DNA of 64,000 nt, from NCBI GenBank assembly GCA_902616715.1, contig CACMTR010000002.1, positions 124,001 to 188,000 of the forward strand. The letters are read 5' to 3'. The notes under the pieces are model-generated. The model saw only the letters and a list, made by a program, of their open reading frames with translations, did not search any database and was not told the DNA's origin. Position 1 is the first letter of the stretch, and each line of letters starts with the position of its first letter. Below, piece by piece: positions 46,774-57,198 of the stretch. The position numbers and the translations under genes are program-made. This DNA comes from an uncultured SAR86 cluster bacterium. Lineage in GTDB: Bacteria > Pseudomonadota > Gammaproteobacteria > Magnimaribacterales > AG-339-G14.

Positions 46774-49383
46774 ATGTTTAAAAAACTTACACTTTTTGTA
46801 ATATTTATTTCTTCGTCTTTAGTTTTTGCCCAGACGGAAGAAGTAATTGTTACCGGTTCCTATATTAAAGGGAGCCCAACTGACGGCGCATCTCCAGTAG
46901 AGATCTATGATAGAAACGTTATAGAGAGTATTGGAGCCATAAATGTTGCCGACATTACAGCTAACACAGCAGTAAATTCAGGTTCAGAAAACAACGCTGA
47001 CTCATTTACCTCTGGAGCAACTCAAGGAAGAACTAACGTTAACTTAAGAGGTTTGGGTCTTTCTTCTACTTTAGTTTTGATAGATGGCAGAAGAGTTACC
47101 TTTTCAGGTGCAGTGGCAAACGATGGTAGTGTCTTTGTTGATACTTCACAAATTCCTACAATAGCTTTAGAAAGAGTTGAAATCTTAAAAGAAGGTGCAG
47201 CTGCAGTATATGGTTCAGATGCTATTGCTGGAGTTGTAAACTATATTTTTAGAAGAGATTTCACAGGTTTTGAAGTCGATATTACAAGGCAGCAGATTGA
47301 TGCGACTAGTTCAGCACGAGATGACAGAGCTAGTTTTATATATGGTGGTCAATTCGGCGATGCAAACGTAGTATTTGCATATAGCACTCTAGACAGATCG
47401 CCTATGCCTGGATCAGCAAAAAATTTATCGCCAATGGGAGTTAGTGGACTTGGAACAAGTTTCAGGAATGTAACTAATGGTGTTACTGTCGCAGATACTA
47501 CGCATCCTTGGTACGGTACAGATGGAACATATAGTTCTGTTTTCATTGGTGACCCAAATTGTGTCGCGAATGGCGGAACAATTTTACCTGATGGAAGATG
47601 TGGTTTTGCATTTGGACCTAGATTTAACATTGTAAATACTGAAAATCATTCTCAGGCTTATGCATCGGTAGAATTACCGTTGGATAACGGCGTTGATTTA
47701 AATTTCGATGCGTTAATCTCAAAAACTGATGTTTGGGATAACCCTCAGTCTCCTTCTTATCCTGCCTTGTCTTTTTTAAGCACAGCTAAATTAATACTAC
47801 CAGGCACTGGAGGAAGTCCTTTTGGTGAACCAGTAATGTGGTTTGGTAGACCATTTGGGTCTGCTTATCCTTCGCCAGATGCGCCTAGAGACATCTACCG
47901 TCAAAGACTCTCGCTTGGAGCGACTGGATCTTTTGACAACGGATTTGATTGGGACTTTCGTGTCACTAGAACAGGTGAAGATGGGTATGGTAGACAGCCA
48001 GATGTTGGTACTACGCAATTAGACGCTGCAATAGCTGGAACTGGTGGCCCTACAGGCGACCAAACTTTCGATTTATTCATTCCTTCCAATAACTCAGCTG
48101 AATTAGTAGCTTGGTTAAGATCCGATCAGGAAACTTGGGGAGAAGTTGAATTGGATGTGGTTGATTTTGTTATTACCGGAGAAGTAGGTAATTACTCGGT
48201 TGCATCAGGAATTCAATTGAGAGAAGAGTCAATTGACATCGATCGATCAGCTAACTCACTTGTTGTCTTGGACGCAAATGGAAACCTTGTAACACCAGCA
48301 AATATGATTTTCTTAGGCGGTGGTATTGAAGCAGATGAATCAAAATCAGCTCAAGCGATTTTTGTTGAAGCAGCAACCAATATTACCGATTCTTTAGAAT
48401 TAAGAGGAGCTATAAGGTATGAAAGTCTTGAAGAAGACTCAACTGTTGATCCTAAGCTTTCTCTAAGATATCAAGCTTCTGATGATCTTGTCATTAGAGC
48501 ATCTTTAAGTTCTTCTTTTAGAGAAGCAACACTTGCTCAATTATATGCAAGTACTGTTGGTTTAGAAGGTATTCAAGATTTTGATACTAATGGTAATCCT
48601 GTGGGAAGTGCGACATTTATTCGTATCGCTTCTAAGGCTAACCCTAATTTACAACCAGAAGAAGCAGATAACTTAAACGTTGGTTTGATTTGGTCTCCAA
48701 CAGATAATTTTGACGCAAAATTAGATTATTGGGCAATTGATTACACTAACGTAATTACCAAAGAACAAGCACAAGGAATCGTTCAAAGAACTCCTAATTC
48801 ATCTCAGGTTTTAAGAACCGAAGGAATTTTAACTGGAGTAACAACTAACTACTTCAATGCGGGTTATGTTGAAACTGATGGTATCGATCTTGAGCTTGGT
48901 TATGATACTGACTTAAGTGACGGCATATTAAACCTTGGTCTAAATTTAACTCACATGTTAAGTTATGAAATTCCAATTGCTGGAGTAAGGACCGATGTTG
49001 TTGGATTATTCAACCAAGACAATTTTGCTAGATCACTTCCTGAAACTAAAGCAGTGATTTCTGCTAATTATCTACAAGGCGCTCATTCAGCAGCCGCATA
49101 TTTACGATATGTTTCAGATTATAGATCTACTGCACCTCTTAATGCAGCTGCAACTGCAACTGGATTATTCAATGCAGACAATTCAGTAGATGAATTTGTC
49201 ACTGTTGACCTTCAATACAGTTATGCAATGTCTACAGAGGATATAACCTTAACTCTTGGAGTAAAGAACGCGTTTGATGAAGACGTTCCTTATGTTTATG
49301 ACACTACTAACTGGAGTTATGATCCAAAACATCATGACCCAAGAGGAAGAATGTTTACATTAGGTGTAAAACTAAGCATGTAA
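46774..49383 (+). CDS. TonB-dependent receptor
   Basis: Signal peptide, EEVIVTGSYIKG, plug RVEILKEGAAAVYGSDAIAGVVNYIFRRDF, C-terminal PRGRMFTLGVKLSM. Confidence 0.93.
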   Translation: MFKKLTLFVIFISSSLVFAQTEEVIVTGSYIKGSPTDGASPVEIYDRNVIESIGAINVADITANTAVNSGSENNADSFTSGATQGRTNVNLRGLGLSSTLVLIDGRRVTFSGAVANDGSVFVDTSQIPTIALERVEILKEGAAAVYGSDAIAGVVNYIFRRDFTGFEVDITRQQIDATSSARDDRASFIYGGQFGDANVVFAYSTLDRSPMPGSAKNLSPMGVSGLGTSFRNVTNGVTVADTTHPWYGTDGTYSSVFIGDPNCVANGGTILPDGRCGFAFGPRFNIVNTENHSQAYASVELPLDNGVDLNFDALISKTDVWDNPQSPSYPALSFLSTAKLILPGTGGSPFGEPVMWFGRPFGSAYPSPDAPRDIYRQRLSLGATGSFDNGFDWDFRVTRTGEDGYGRQPDVGTTQLDAAIAGTGGPTGDQTFDLFIPSNNSAELVAWLRSDQETWGEVELDVVDFVITGEVGNYSVASGIQLREESIDIDRSANSLVVLDANGNLVTPANMIFLGGGIEADESKSAQAIFVEAATNITDSLELRGAIRYESLEEDSTVDPKLSLRYQASDDLVIRASLSSSFREATLAQLYASTVGLEGIQDFDTNGNPVGSATFIRIASKANPNLQPEEADNLNVGLIWSPTDNFDAKLDYWAIDYTNVITKEQAQGIVQRTPNSSQVLRTEGILTGVTTNYFNAGYVETDGIDLELGYDTDLSDGILNLGLNLTHMLSYEIPIAGVRTDVVGLFNQDNFARSLPETKAVISANYLQGAHSAAAYLRYVSDYRSTAPLNAAATATGLFNADNSVDEFVTVDLQYSYAMSTEDITLTLGVKNAFDEDVPYVYDTTNWSYDPKHHDPRGRMFTLGVKLSM

Positions 49384-49396
49384 TTGTGCGAAGTTA

Positions 49397-49427
49397 AAAA
49401 AAAAGGCTCCTTCGGGAGCCTTTTTTT
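49397..49427. terminator. Bidirectional Rho-independent terminator between the TonB receptor and gltD
   Basis: AAAAAAAAGGCTCC TTCG GGAGCCTTTTTTT. Confidence 0.93.
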
Positions 49428-49439
49428 ATGAAAGTTTCT

Positions 49440-50891
49440 TTATTCTAAGGTTGTTGTCCCCATTAATTCTAGATCTATTTCTCTTGCGGCAGCTCGACCT
49501 TCATTGATGGCCCAAACCACAAGCGATTGACCGCGACGACAGTCACCCGCAGCAAAAACTTTAGGGTTAGAGGTTTTGTGGACGTTATGCTCGGCTTTGA
49601 AATTAGATCTTTCATCTAACTCGAGATCTAGACTGTCATTTAAATAATGCTCGGGTCCAAGAAAACCCATAGCTAAAAGAATTAAATCAGCTTTCCAAGT
49701 TTTTTCAGTTCCAGGAATTTCTTTAAAGTCTTTGTCAACTTTGACTGTCTTGATTCCAGTTAAATTTCCATCTTCATCTCGAATAAATTCTTTTCCAGAA
49801 ACTGAGTATTCTCTTGGATCCTTGCCAAAAACTTCTCTGGATTCTTCATGGCCATAATCCACTTTATAAATTCTTGGAAATAAAGGCCAAGGATTGTTTT
49901 CCAATCGATCTTTTGGCAGTTCCGGCATGATCTCAAAGTTAGTTAAAGACTTGCAACCGTGTCTTAGAGATGTGCCTAAGCAATCATTACCTGTGTCACC
50001 ACCTCCAATAACAATTACATCCTTATCTTTTGCATTGATAAATTTTTCATCAGCTAAGTCGCTGTCTAGAAGACTTTTTGTATTTTCTCCTAAGAATTCC
50101 ATAGCGAAATGAACACCCGAACCATCTCTGTTTGCTATTGGAAGATCACGAGGTTTGGTGGCTCCTGTTGTCAATAATACAATGTCGTTGTCCTCAATAA
50201 GATCGTCCATGCTGATAGCATTAGCATCTTTGCCGCCAATATTAGTATTAGTGTGAAATTTGATGCCCTCTTGTTCCATGATTTCAATTCGCATATCAAT
50301 GATTGATTTATCAAGTTTCATGTTGGGGATCCCGTACATCATCAAGCCGCCAATTCGATCAGCTCTTTCATAAACTTCGACATTGTGTCCTACGCTGTTG
50401 AGTTGTTGTGCAGCCGATAATCCAGCAGGACCTGAACCAACAATAGCAATCTTTCTATTGGTTCGAACCGAAGGGACAACTGGTTTAATCCAACCTGACT
50501 CGATACCTTTATCAGCAATTGCGAACTCTAAATTTTTTATAGTCACAGGAGATTCTGTGATTCCTAAAACGCAAGCGCCTTCACAGACCGCTGGACAAAC
50601 TCTTCCGGTGACTTCTGGGAAATTGTTTGTTTTAAGTAGTCTTTTGAAAGCTTCTTCCCATTTTTCGTTATAAACCAAGTCATTCCACTCTGGAATTAAA
50701 TTGTAAACAGGACAACCTTCTCCTGATTGGCAAAAGGGCACTCCACAGTTCATGCACCTTGAAGCCTGCGTATTCAAAAGAGATTCATCATGATCGGTAT
50801 AAATTTCTTTGAAGTCTATGACTCGATCTTTAGCGGGTCTGTAGGGCTCTACAACTCTTTCGTGCTCTTTAAAACCAGTAACTTTTCCCAT
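49440..50891 (-). CDS. gltD: Glutamate synthase small subunit
   Basis: ASRCMNCGVPFCQSGEGCPVYNLIPEWNDLVY, GSGPAGLSAAQQLNSVGHNVEVYERADRIGGLMMYGIP. Confidence 0.95.
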   Translation of the reverse strand: MGKVTGFKEHERVVEPYRPAKDRVIDFKEIYTDHDESLLNTQASRCMNCGVPFCQSGEGCPVYNLIPEWNDLVYNEKWEEAFKRLLKTNNFPEVTGRVCPAVCEGACVLGITESPVTIKNLEFAIADKGIESGWIKPVVPSVRTNRKIAIVGSGPAGLSAAQQLNSVGHNVEVYERADRIGGLMMYGIPNMKLDKSIIDMRIEIMEQEGIKFHTNTNIGGKDANAISMDDLIEDNDIVLLTTGATKPRDLPIANRDGSGVHFAMEFLGENTKSLLDSDLADEKFINAKDKDVIVIGGGDTGNDCLGTSLRHGCKSLTNFEIMPELPKDRLENNPWPLFPRIYKVDYGHEESREVFGKDPREYSVSGKEFIRDEDGNLTGIKTVKVDKDFKEIPGTEKTWKADLILLAMGFLGPEHYLNDSLDLELDERSNFKAEHNVHKTSNPKVFAAGDCRRGQSLVVWAINEGRAAAREIDLELMGTTTLE

Positions 50892-50894
50892 ATC

Positions 50895-53800
50895 TTAACT
50901 AACCTTTAATTTTTTTTGATCCATTTCTTGTAAAACTCTTTTGTAATCAGTAGGCATAACTTTACTAAAATTATGAAGTTCCTTTTTCCAATTATCCAGA
51001 ATTTTCTTTGCAACTGTTGATTTTGTATATTTAAAGTGGTTTTCAATTAATTCTTTTAGCTCAGCAATATCTTCTTTGACCTTAATTTTTTCTAGTTCAA
51101 ATGTGCTCAGATTACATTTTTTTTCAAAAGTTTTGTCTTGGTCGTATATATAAGCTATACCTCCACTCATTCCAGCACCAAAATTTCTTCCGGTTTTGCC
51201 CAAAATTACTGCTCTCCCGCCAGTCATATACTCACAACCATGATCACCAATTCCTTCTACTACAACTCTAGCTCCACTGTTTCTAACACAGAATCTCTCT
51301 GCAGCTATACCTCTAAAGTAAGCTTCTCCACCTGTTGCGCCATAAAGCGCAACGTTTCCTAATAAGATATTGTCTTCGGGTACAAACTTACTTTCTTTTG
51401 GTGGGTAAATTATTATTTTTCCTCCTGACAAACCCTTCCCAACGTAATCATTAGCATCGCCTTCTAAATTTATTGTAATACCTTTAGTAATCCAAGCTCC
51501 AAGACTTTGTCCAGCTGATCCTTTAAGATTTATTTTTATCGTATCTTGGGGCAATCCATTAGCACCCCAAATTTTAGAAACTTCGTTTGATAATATTGTG
51601 CCAAATACTCTGTTGGTGTTGCCAATCTTTAAGTTCACATTGATCTTTTGTTTAGTTTTAATATTATTTTTAATAGCCCTTACTAAAGCCATGTCCATAG
51701 ATTTCTTGAGGTTATGATTTTGTTTTTGAGTATTGAAAACTTCAGTGTCTTTAAAAACTTTTTGCGCTGGTGTAAGAATATTTGATAAATCCAGTCCATC
51801 TCTTTTCCAATGATTCAGAGCAGCCTCCATTTCAAGTAAATCCACTCTACCAATTAATTCGTTCAAGGTTTTTACTCCAAGTTTTGCCATGATCATTCTT
51901 AGTTCTTTGGCTACCATGAAGAGGTAATTAACAACGTTTTCCGGACTACCATGGAATTTTTTTCGCAGCTCTTTATCTTGTGTCGCGATACCTACTGGAC
52001 AAGTATTTAAGTGACATTTACGCATCATAATACAACCTAAGGTAACGAGCGGGGCAGTGGAAAAACCAAATTCTTCGGCGCCTAAAATTGCCGCAATCGC
52101 AACGTCACGGCCAGTTTTAAGTTGACCATCGGTTTGGAGAACTACTCTTGATCTCAAATTATTCATAACCAAAGTTTGATGCGTTTCTGCTATTCCAAGT
52201 TCCCATGGAAGTCCAGCATGTTTAATGGATGTAAGCGGTGAGGCTCCAGTGCCGCCGTCATGACCTGCGATAACTAAGTGATCGGTTTTAGCTTTTACTA
52301 CTCCAGCAGCGATAGTTCCAACGCCAATTTCTGAAACCAATTTGACACTAATTCTAGAGCTACGATTAGCATTCTTAAGATCATGAATTAACTGTGCTAT
52401 GTCTTCAATTGAATAAATATCGTGATGAGGTGGAGGACTTATTAAACCGACACCTGGGGTCGAGTGTCTTATTTTTGCAATGTAATCGTCAACTTTAGTC
52501 CCTGGTAGTTCACCGCCTTCTCCGGGTTTAGCTCCTTGGGCTATTTTAATTTGAAGTTCATCAGAATTAGTCAGGTACCACATTGTTACTCCAAATCTTC
52601 CCGAAGCAACTTGTTTGATAGCTGATCTTTTTGAACTTCCATCATCTAGAGGTTTGAATCTAATTGGATCTTCTCCTCCCTCTCCAGTATTTGATTTCCC
52701 TCCAAGTTTATTCATGGCTAATGCCAAAGACTCATGAGCCTCGGTTGAGATAGAACCAAGAGACATAGCGCCAGTAGCAAATCTTTTAACTATTTCCTTT
52801 TCGGGCTCTACTTCTTCCAAAGGAAGAGGATCAGCAGCATATTTAAATTTCATCAAACCTCTCAAAGTACTGTTCTTTGTGGTTTGTTCATTGGCATGAT
52901 TGGCAAACTTCCAATAAGCTGACTCGTCGTTATTTTTTGATGCTAATTGTAATGCCGAAATGGATTTAGGGTCCCACATATGACTGTCTCCACCATTTCT
53001 CCAATGAAAATCTCCTGGGTTTGGAAGAGTTGCAACCTTATTTTGTTCAATTTCGGGAAAACCTAATTCATGACGCCTCTCAATCTCTTTTGTGAGGACT
53101 TTAAAATTAATTCCCTGAACTCTACTAGGAGTTCCCGGGAAAGAAAGTTCTATGATTTCATCTGCTAATCCTACAGCTTCAAATATCTGAGCACCTTTGT
53201 AAGACTGAAGGGTTGAAATACCCATTTTTGCCATCACCTTTAACATTCCCTTGGCAACTCCTTTTTTGTATGCTTTAACGAGATCCTGAGAAGACTTGAG
53301 AGCTTGATCTTTGAGCAAACCGTCTTTTAGAGATTTTTCTAAAACGTTAAAGGCCAGGTAAGGGTTAATAGCGTCTGCTCCATAACCAATTAGGAGACAA
53401 TGATGATGAACTTCACGCGCTTCACCACTTTCTAAAATTATTCCTATTTGAGTTCTTTTTTCATTTTTTACTAAATGGTGGTGAACAGAAGAGCAAGCTA
53501 GAAGAGAGCTAAGGGCGATGTTGTCCCGACCTATTTTTTTATCTGAAAGGACTACAAATGAAAAGCCTTTTTCAATCGCTTCTTCTGATTCTTTACAAAT
53601 TCTCTTTAAGGCGGCTTTTAATCCTTTTTCACCTTTACCTCTAGGATAAGTAATGTCAATAGTCTTAGTTTTCCAGCCAAATTTCTTAATCTCTTTAATT
53701 TTTGCCAGTTCATCATTAGAAAGGATAGGGTGTTCAAGATTAAGTCTGTGAACATTTCTTTCTTTAGTTGCTAGCAAATTTCCCTCAGGACCTATTAAAC

Positions 53801-55457
53801 ACTTCAAGGACATGATTACTTCTTCTCTAATTGAATCGATTGGCGGATTAGTAATTTGTGCAAAAAGCTGCTTAAAATAGTCGTAGATCATCCTTGGCTT
53901 ATCAGACAAGCACGCAAGCGCAGCATCATTTCCCATCGAACCAAGAGGGTCTCTAAGTTCGGTAACAAGTGGCAACAACATGAATTCTAAAGTCTCTGTG
54001 GTATATCCAAAAGCTTGCATTTTAGAAATTAAAATTTCTTCCTTTTGTTCTTTTTTAGTTGAGGTTAAATCTCTGAGATTAACTATTTGTTTTTTATTCC
54101 AATCCTTATAAGGGTTTTGAGAAGCAACATCTTTTTTAATTTCTTCATCGGAGATTAGTTTTCCTTGTTCAAAATCTATTAAAAACATTTTTCCTGGTTG
54201 TAATCTTCCTTTAGAAACTACACTTCTAGGGTTTACTGGAAGGACCCCAACTTCTGAGGCCATAATTACTTTGTCATCGTCGGTAACGTAAAATCTGCTG
54301 GGACGAAGTCCGTTTCTGTCAAGAACAGCGCCGACCATTTTTCCGTCGGTGAAGACAATTGAAGCTGGGCCATCCCAGGGTTCCATAAACGAGGAGGAGT
54401 ATTCGTAGAAAGCTTTCTTTTTAACTGACATCTCCTTGTCGTTTTGCCAAGCTTCTGGAATCATCATCATGATGGCCTCAGGAATTTTCCTCCCCGACAT
54501 GATCAAAAACTCAAGGACGTTATCAAAGCTTCCTGAATCTGAACAGTCGGGTTCTGCAATGGGGAAGAGTTTCTTTAATTTTTTTCCGAATAATGGACTT
54601 TCAGCCATACCCTGTCTAGCCCGCATTAAATTTATATTACCTTTGAGAGTGTTTATTTCACCGTTGTGACACATATAACGACATGGCTGCGCTCGATCCC
54701 ATGACGGGAAAGTATTTGTACTAAAACGAGAATGCACCATCGCAAGATGGGTCTTAAGTTTTTTATTTTCTAAATCAGGGAAAAAAGGAAACAATTGCGC
54801 TGGCGTCAACATTCCTTTGTAGATAATTAATCTTGATGAGAGCGAACAAGTGTAAAACATCAAGCCCTGAGTTAAGTCTTCTTCAAACCTTAATCTTTTG
54901 CTAAAAATTTTCCTGCTTAAATAAAGCTTTCTTTCAAAATCATCTTGAGAAATATTTCCTTTGGCTCCAACAAATAATTGTTCTATTTTTGGTTGGCAGT
55001 CTAATGCAGCAGGACCAACATTTGCTTTTTGTTGATTAGTTGGAACTTTTCTCCACCCAAGGAACTCAAGGCCTTCCTGAGATACTATTTTCTCGACAAT
55101 TTCCTTGCAAAAACTACTTTCTGAGTTTTTTTGAGGTAAAAATATATTCCCTACAGCGTATTTACCTTTTTTAGGCAACTTAAACCCTAAGTTTTTAGCT
55201 TCGGTTTGGAAAAATGAATCAGGCAGGGCGAGCAATATTCCAGCTCCATCACCTGTATTTTCCTCGAATCCACATCCACCTCGATGATCCATTCTAGAGT
55301 TAATCAGATAGGCATTATCCATTATCTCTCTAGAGGGCAAACCTTTAACATTTGCTACCAATCCAACTCCACAGGAATCTCTTTCGAAGTCTGGATCGTA
55401 AAGACCTTTTTTATTTGGCCTGCTTATAAAATGTTCATCTTTTGGCACAAAATACAC
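50895..55457 (-). CDS. gltB: Glutamate synthase large subunit
   Basis: FERDSCGVGLVANVKG, HRGGCGFEENTGDGAGILLALPD, MVHSRFSTNTFPSWDRAQPCRYMCHNGEINTLKGN; GTG start. Confidence 0.96.
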   Translation of the reverse strand: MYFVPKDEHFISRPNKKGLYDPDFERDSCGVGLVANVKGLPSREIMDNAYLINSRMDHRGGCGFEENTGDGAGILLALPDSFFQTEAKNLGFKLPKKGKYAVGNIFLPQKNSESSFCKEIVEKIVSQEGLEFLGWRKVPTNQQKANVGPAALDCQPKIEQLFVGAKGNISQDDFERKLYLSRKIFSKRLRFEEDLTQGLMFYTCSLSSRLIIYKGMLTPAQLFPFFPDLENKKLKTHLAMVHSRFSTNTFPSWDRAQPCRYMCHNGEINTLKGNINLMRARQGMAESPLFGKKLKKLFPIAEPDCSDSGSFDNVLEFLIMSGRKIPEAIMMMIPEAWQNDKEMSVKKKAFYEYSSSFMEPWDGPASIVFTDGKMVGAVLDRNGLRPSRFYVTDDDKVIMASEVGVLPVNPRSVVSKGRLQPGKMFLIDFEQGKLISDEEIKKDVASQNPYKDWNKKQIVNLRDLTSTKKEQKEEILISKMQAFGYTTETLEFMLLPLVTELRDPLGSMGNDAALACLSDKPRMIYDYFKQLFAQITNPPIDSIREEVIMSLKCLIGPEGNLLATKERNVHRLNLEHPILSNDELAKIKEIKKFGWKTKTIDITYPRGKGEKGLKAALKRICKESEEAIEKGFSFVVLSDKKIGRDNIALSSLLACSSVHHHLVKNEKRTQIGIILESGEAREVHHHCLLIGYGADAINPYLAFNVLEKSLKDGLLKDQALKSSQDLVKAYKKGVAKGMLKVMAKMGISTLQSYKGAQIFEAVGLADEIIELSFPGTPSRVQGINFKVLTKEIERRHELGFPEIEQNKVATLPNPGDFHWRNGGDSHMWDPKSISALQLASKNNDESAYWKFANHANEQTTKNSTLRGLMKFKYAADPLPLEEVEPEKEIVKRFATGAMSLGSISTEAHESLALAMNKLGGKSNTGEGGEDPIRFKPLDDGSSKRSAIKQVASGRFGVTMWYLTNSDELQIKIAQGAKPGEGGELPGTKVDDYIAKIRHSTPGVGLISPPPHHDIYSIEDIAQLIHDLKNANRSSRISVKLVSEIGVGTIAAGVVKAKTDHLVIAGHDGGTGASPLTSIKHAGLPWELGIAETHQTLVMNNLRSRVVLQTDGQLKTGRDVAIAAILGAEEFGFSTAPLVTLGCIMMRKCHLNTCPVGIATQDKELRKKFHGSPENVVNYLFMVAKELRMIMAKLGVKTLNELIGRVDLLEMEAALNHWKRDGLDLSNILTPAQKVFKDTEVFNTQKQNHNLKKSMDMALVRAIKNNIKTKQKINVNLKIGNTNRVFGTILSNEVSKIWGANGLPQDTIKINLKGSAGQSLGAWITKGITINLEGDANDYVGKGLSGGKIIIYPPKESKFVPEDNILLGNVALYGATGGEAYFRGIAAERFCVRNSGARVVVEGIGDHGCEYMTGGRAVILGKTGRNFGAGMSGGIAYIYDQDKTFEKKCNLSTFELEKIKVKEDIAELKELIENHFKYTKSTVAKKILDNWKKELHNFSKVMPTDYKRVLQEMDQKKLKVS

Positions 55458-55571
55458 CTAAATTAAATAAATTGGAGTCCTTATCGCTTGGACTGGACGT
55501 CACTTTTCGAGCATGTGATATGCAGTTTCATTAAATCTTATTAAAAAAACGGCTAAAAGTGAATTATTTGC

Positions 55572-56651
55572 TTATATCTTTAAGCTTTCGATGAGTGAAT
55601 TTTCGTCAATATCTTCTGAAATTTGAGCTCTACCTATCGAATTTAGCGTAATAAATCTAAGTTTATCGGAGAGAATTTTCTTATCACGACTCATTGCCTC
55701 TTTAAACTCATCGTAATCAAAATTTGTGGGCAATTCTGTAGGTAAACCTGCTAATTTTACGATTTTCTTAATTCTTTTGTATTCTTCATCTCCAATTTTG
55801 CCCAAAACCAAGGAAAGTTTAGATGCGCATATCATTCCAAGGCCAACTGCCTGACCATGAGTAAAGCCTTTTAAGGCCATAGATGACTCAAAAGCATGTC
55901 CAAAAGTATGACCAAAATTAAGTAAAGCTCTGTCACCCTTTTCCCTTTCATCGCTTGAAACAATCGAAGATTTAATAAGGGATGAATCATATATGATGTT
56001 AATAAGGTCATTGTCGTCTGCGATAGAACCATTAGTAATTTTATGTTCTAACTCTTCAAAGAGAGATTTATCAGCAATCAAAGAGTGCTTGATGATCTCA
56101 GCTAAACCTTCAGAAATTTCAGATCTTCCTAAGCTTGATAGTAAATCAATGTCAATTAAGACTAAATTTGGCTGGTAGAAAGCACCGATATTATTTTTTG
56201 CACCTTGAAAATTAATTCCAGTTTTGCCTCCAATAGCTGCATCTACTTGCGATAAAAGGGTTGAAGGCACTTGAATAAGATCAACCCCTCTCAAATAAGT
56301 TGAAGCCACAAAGCCTGTCATGTCAGTTGTAATTCCGCCGCCCAAGGAAATGATTACACAATCTCTATTAAATTTATTTTGATTAAGAACTTCATATATT
56401 GGCTGAATTCCCTCAATACTTTTATTCTCTTCGCTGGTTTCAATTTCAAATGAAATTAAACTCTTAGGGTCATATTGAGCTAAATTCTTTTTTAAGACGT
56501 CTAAAAATTTTTTAGGAACTTTCGAATCTTTTACAATCAAAATCTGTTTATTTTCTATTAGCCATTGAAAGTTATAACTATTTAATAAAGATTTATCTAT
56601 CAACACTTCATAGCTTGAAGAGGCGGTTCTAACCAATATAGATTTAGACAT
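55572..56651 (-). CDS. aroB: 3-dehydroquinate synthase
   Basis: ISLGGGITTDMTGFVASTYLRGVDLIQVPSTLLSQVDAAIGGKTGIN, LNFGHTFGHAFES. Confidence 0.95.
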   Translation of the reverse strand: MSKSILVRTASSSYEVLIDKSLLNSYNFQWLIENKQILIVKDSKVPKKFLDVLKKNLAQYDPKSLISFEIETSEENKSIEGIQPIYEVLNQNKFNRDCVIISLGGGITTDMTGFVASTYLRGVDLIQVPSTLLSQVDAAIGGKTGINFQGAKNNIGAFYQPNLVLIDIDLLSSLGRSEISEGLAEIIKHSLIADKSLFEELEHKITNGSIADDNDLINIIYDSSLIKSSIVSSDEREKGDRALLNFGHTFGHAFESSMALKGFTHGQAVGLGMICASKLSLVLGKIGDEEYKRIKKIVKLAGLPTELPTNFDYDEFKEAMSRDKKILSDKLRFITLNSIGRAQISEDIDENSLIESLKI

Positions 56652-57147
56652 TAAAATAATTAATTATTTTGTTAGCAATTTCATCATTAGACATTGAATC
56701 GGATAAAAGTTCCAATTTAGATACTTTTTTGTAACTATCAAATCTTTTCTCGTAGAGAGTTTGAAGGGTCAATTTAGGATCGTTTGTAAGTAAAAGAGGT
56801 CTCTTTGCTGAATTTTTTGTGTTCTCATATTGACTTTCAACACTACAGTTTAAGAAAACTACGTTTGCTTCTTTTTTTAAAAATTCTAGATTTTTAATTT
56901 CTTCAATTACTCCACCTCCAGTAGAGACAATACAATCCCTGAGTCCTTTCGTTTTTATTAAATAATCCGTTTCAGTATTCCTAAAGAAAATTTCACCTTT
57001 TGATGCAAAGATTTCAGTTATAGACATATTTAAATCTTTTTCTATTTCTTTATCGATATCAAACAAAGAAATACTTAATTTTTCGCTTAAGATTCTACCA
57101 ATTTTTGATTTACCAGAGCCCATAGGACCAATCAGAAAAATTTTCAT
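56644..57147 (-). CDS. aroK: Shikimate kinase
   Basis: IFLIGPMGSGKSKIGRILSEKLSISLFDIDKEIE, GEIFFRNTETDYL, VSTGGGVI. Confidence 0.94.
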   Translation of the reverse strand: MKIFLIGPMGSGKSKIGRILSEKLSISLFDIDKEIEKDLNMSITEIFASKGEIFFRNTETDYLIKTKGLRDCIVSTGGGVIEEIKNLEFLKKEANVVFLNCSVESQYENTKNSAKRPLLLTNDPKLTLQTLYEKRFDSYKKVSKLELLSDSMSNDEIANKIINYFNV

Positions 57148-57198
57148 TAACAGTAACTAATCATTAGAGTATATTTTACCTTATCGAAGTATTAGACA

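Noticed and set aside
55475-55494. Small inverted repeat upstream of gltB (AGTCC ... GGACT)
   Set aside because: Only a 5-bp stem with a 9-nt loop; too weak to claim a regulatory structure.
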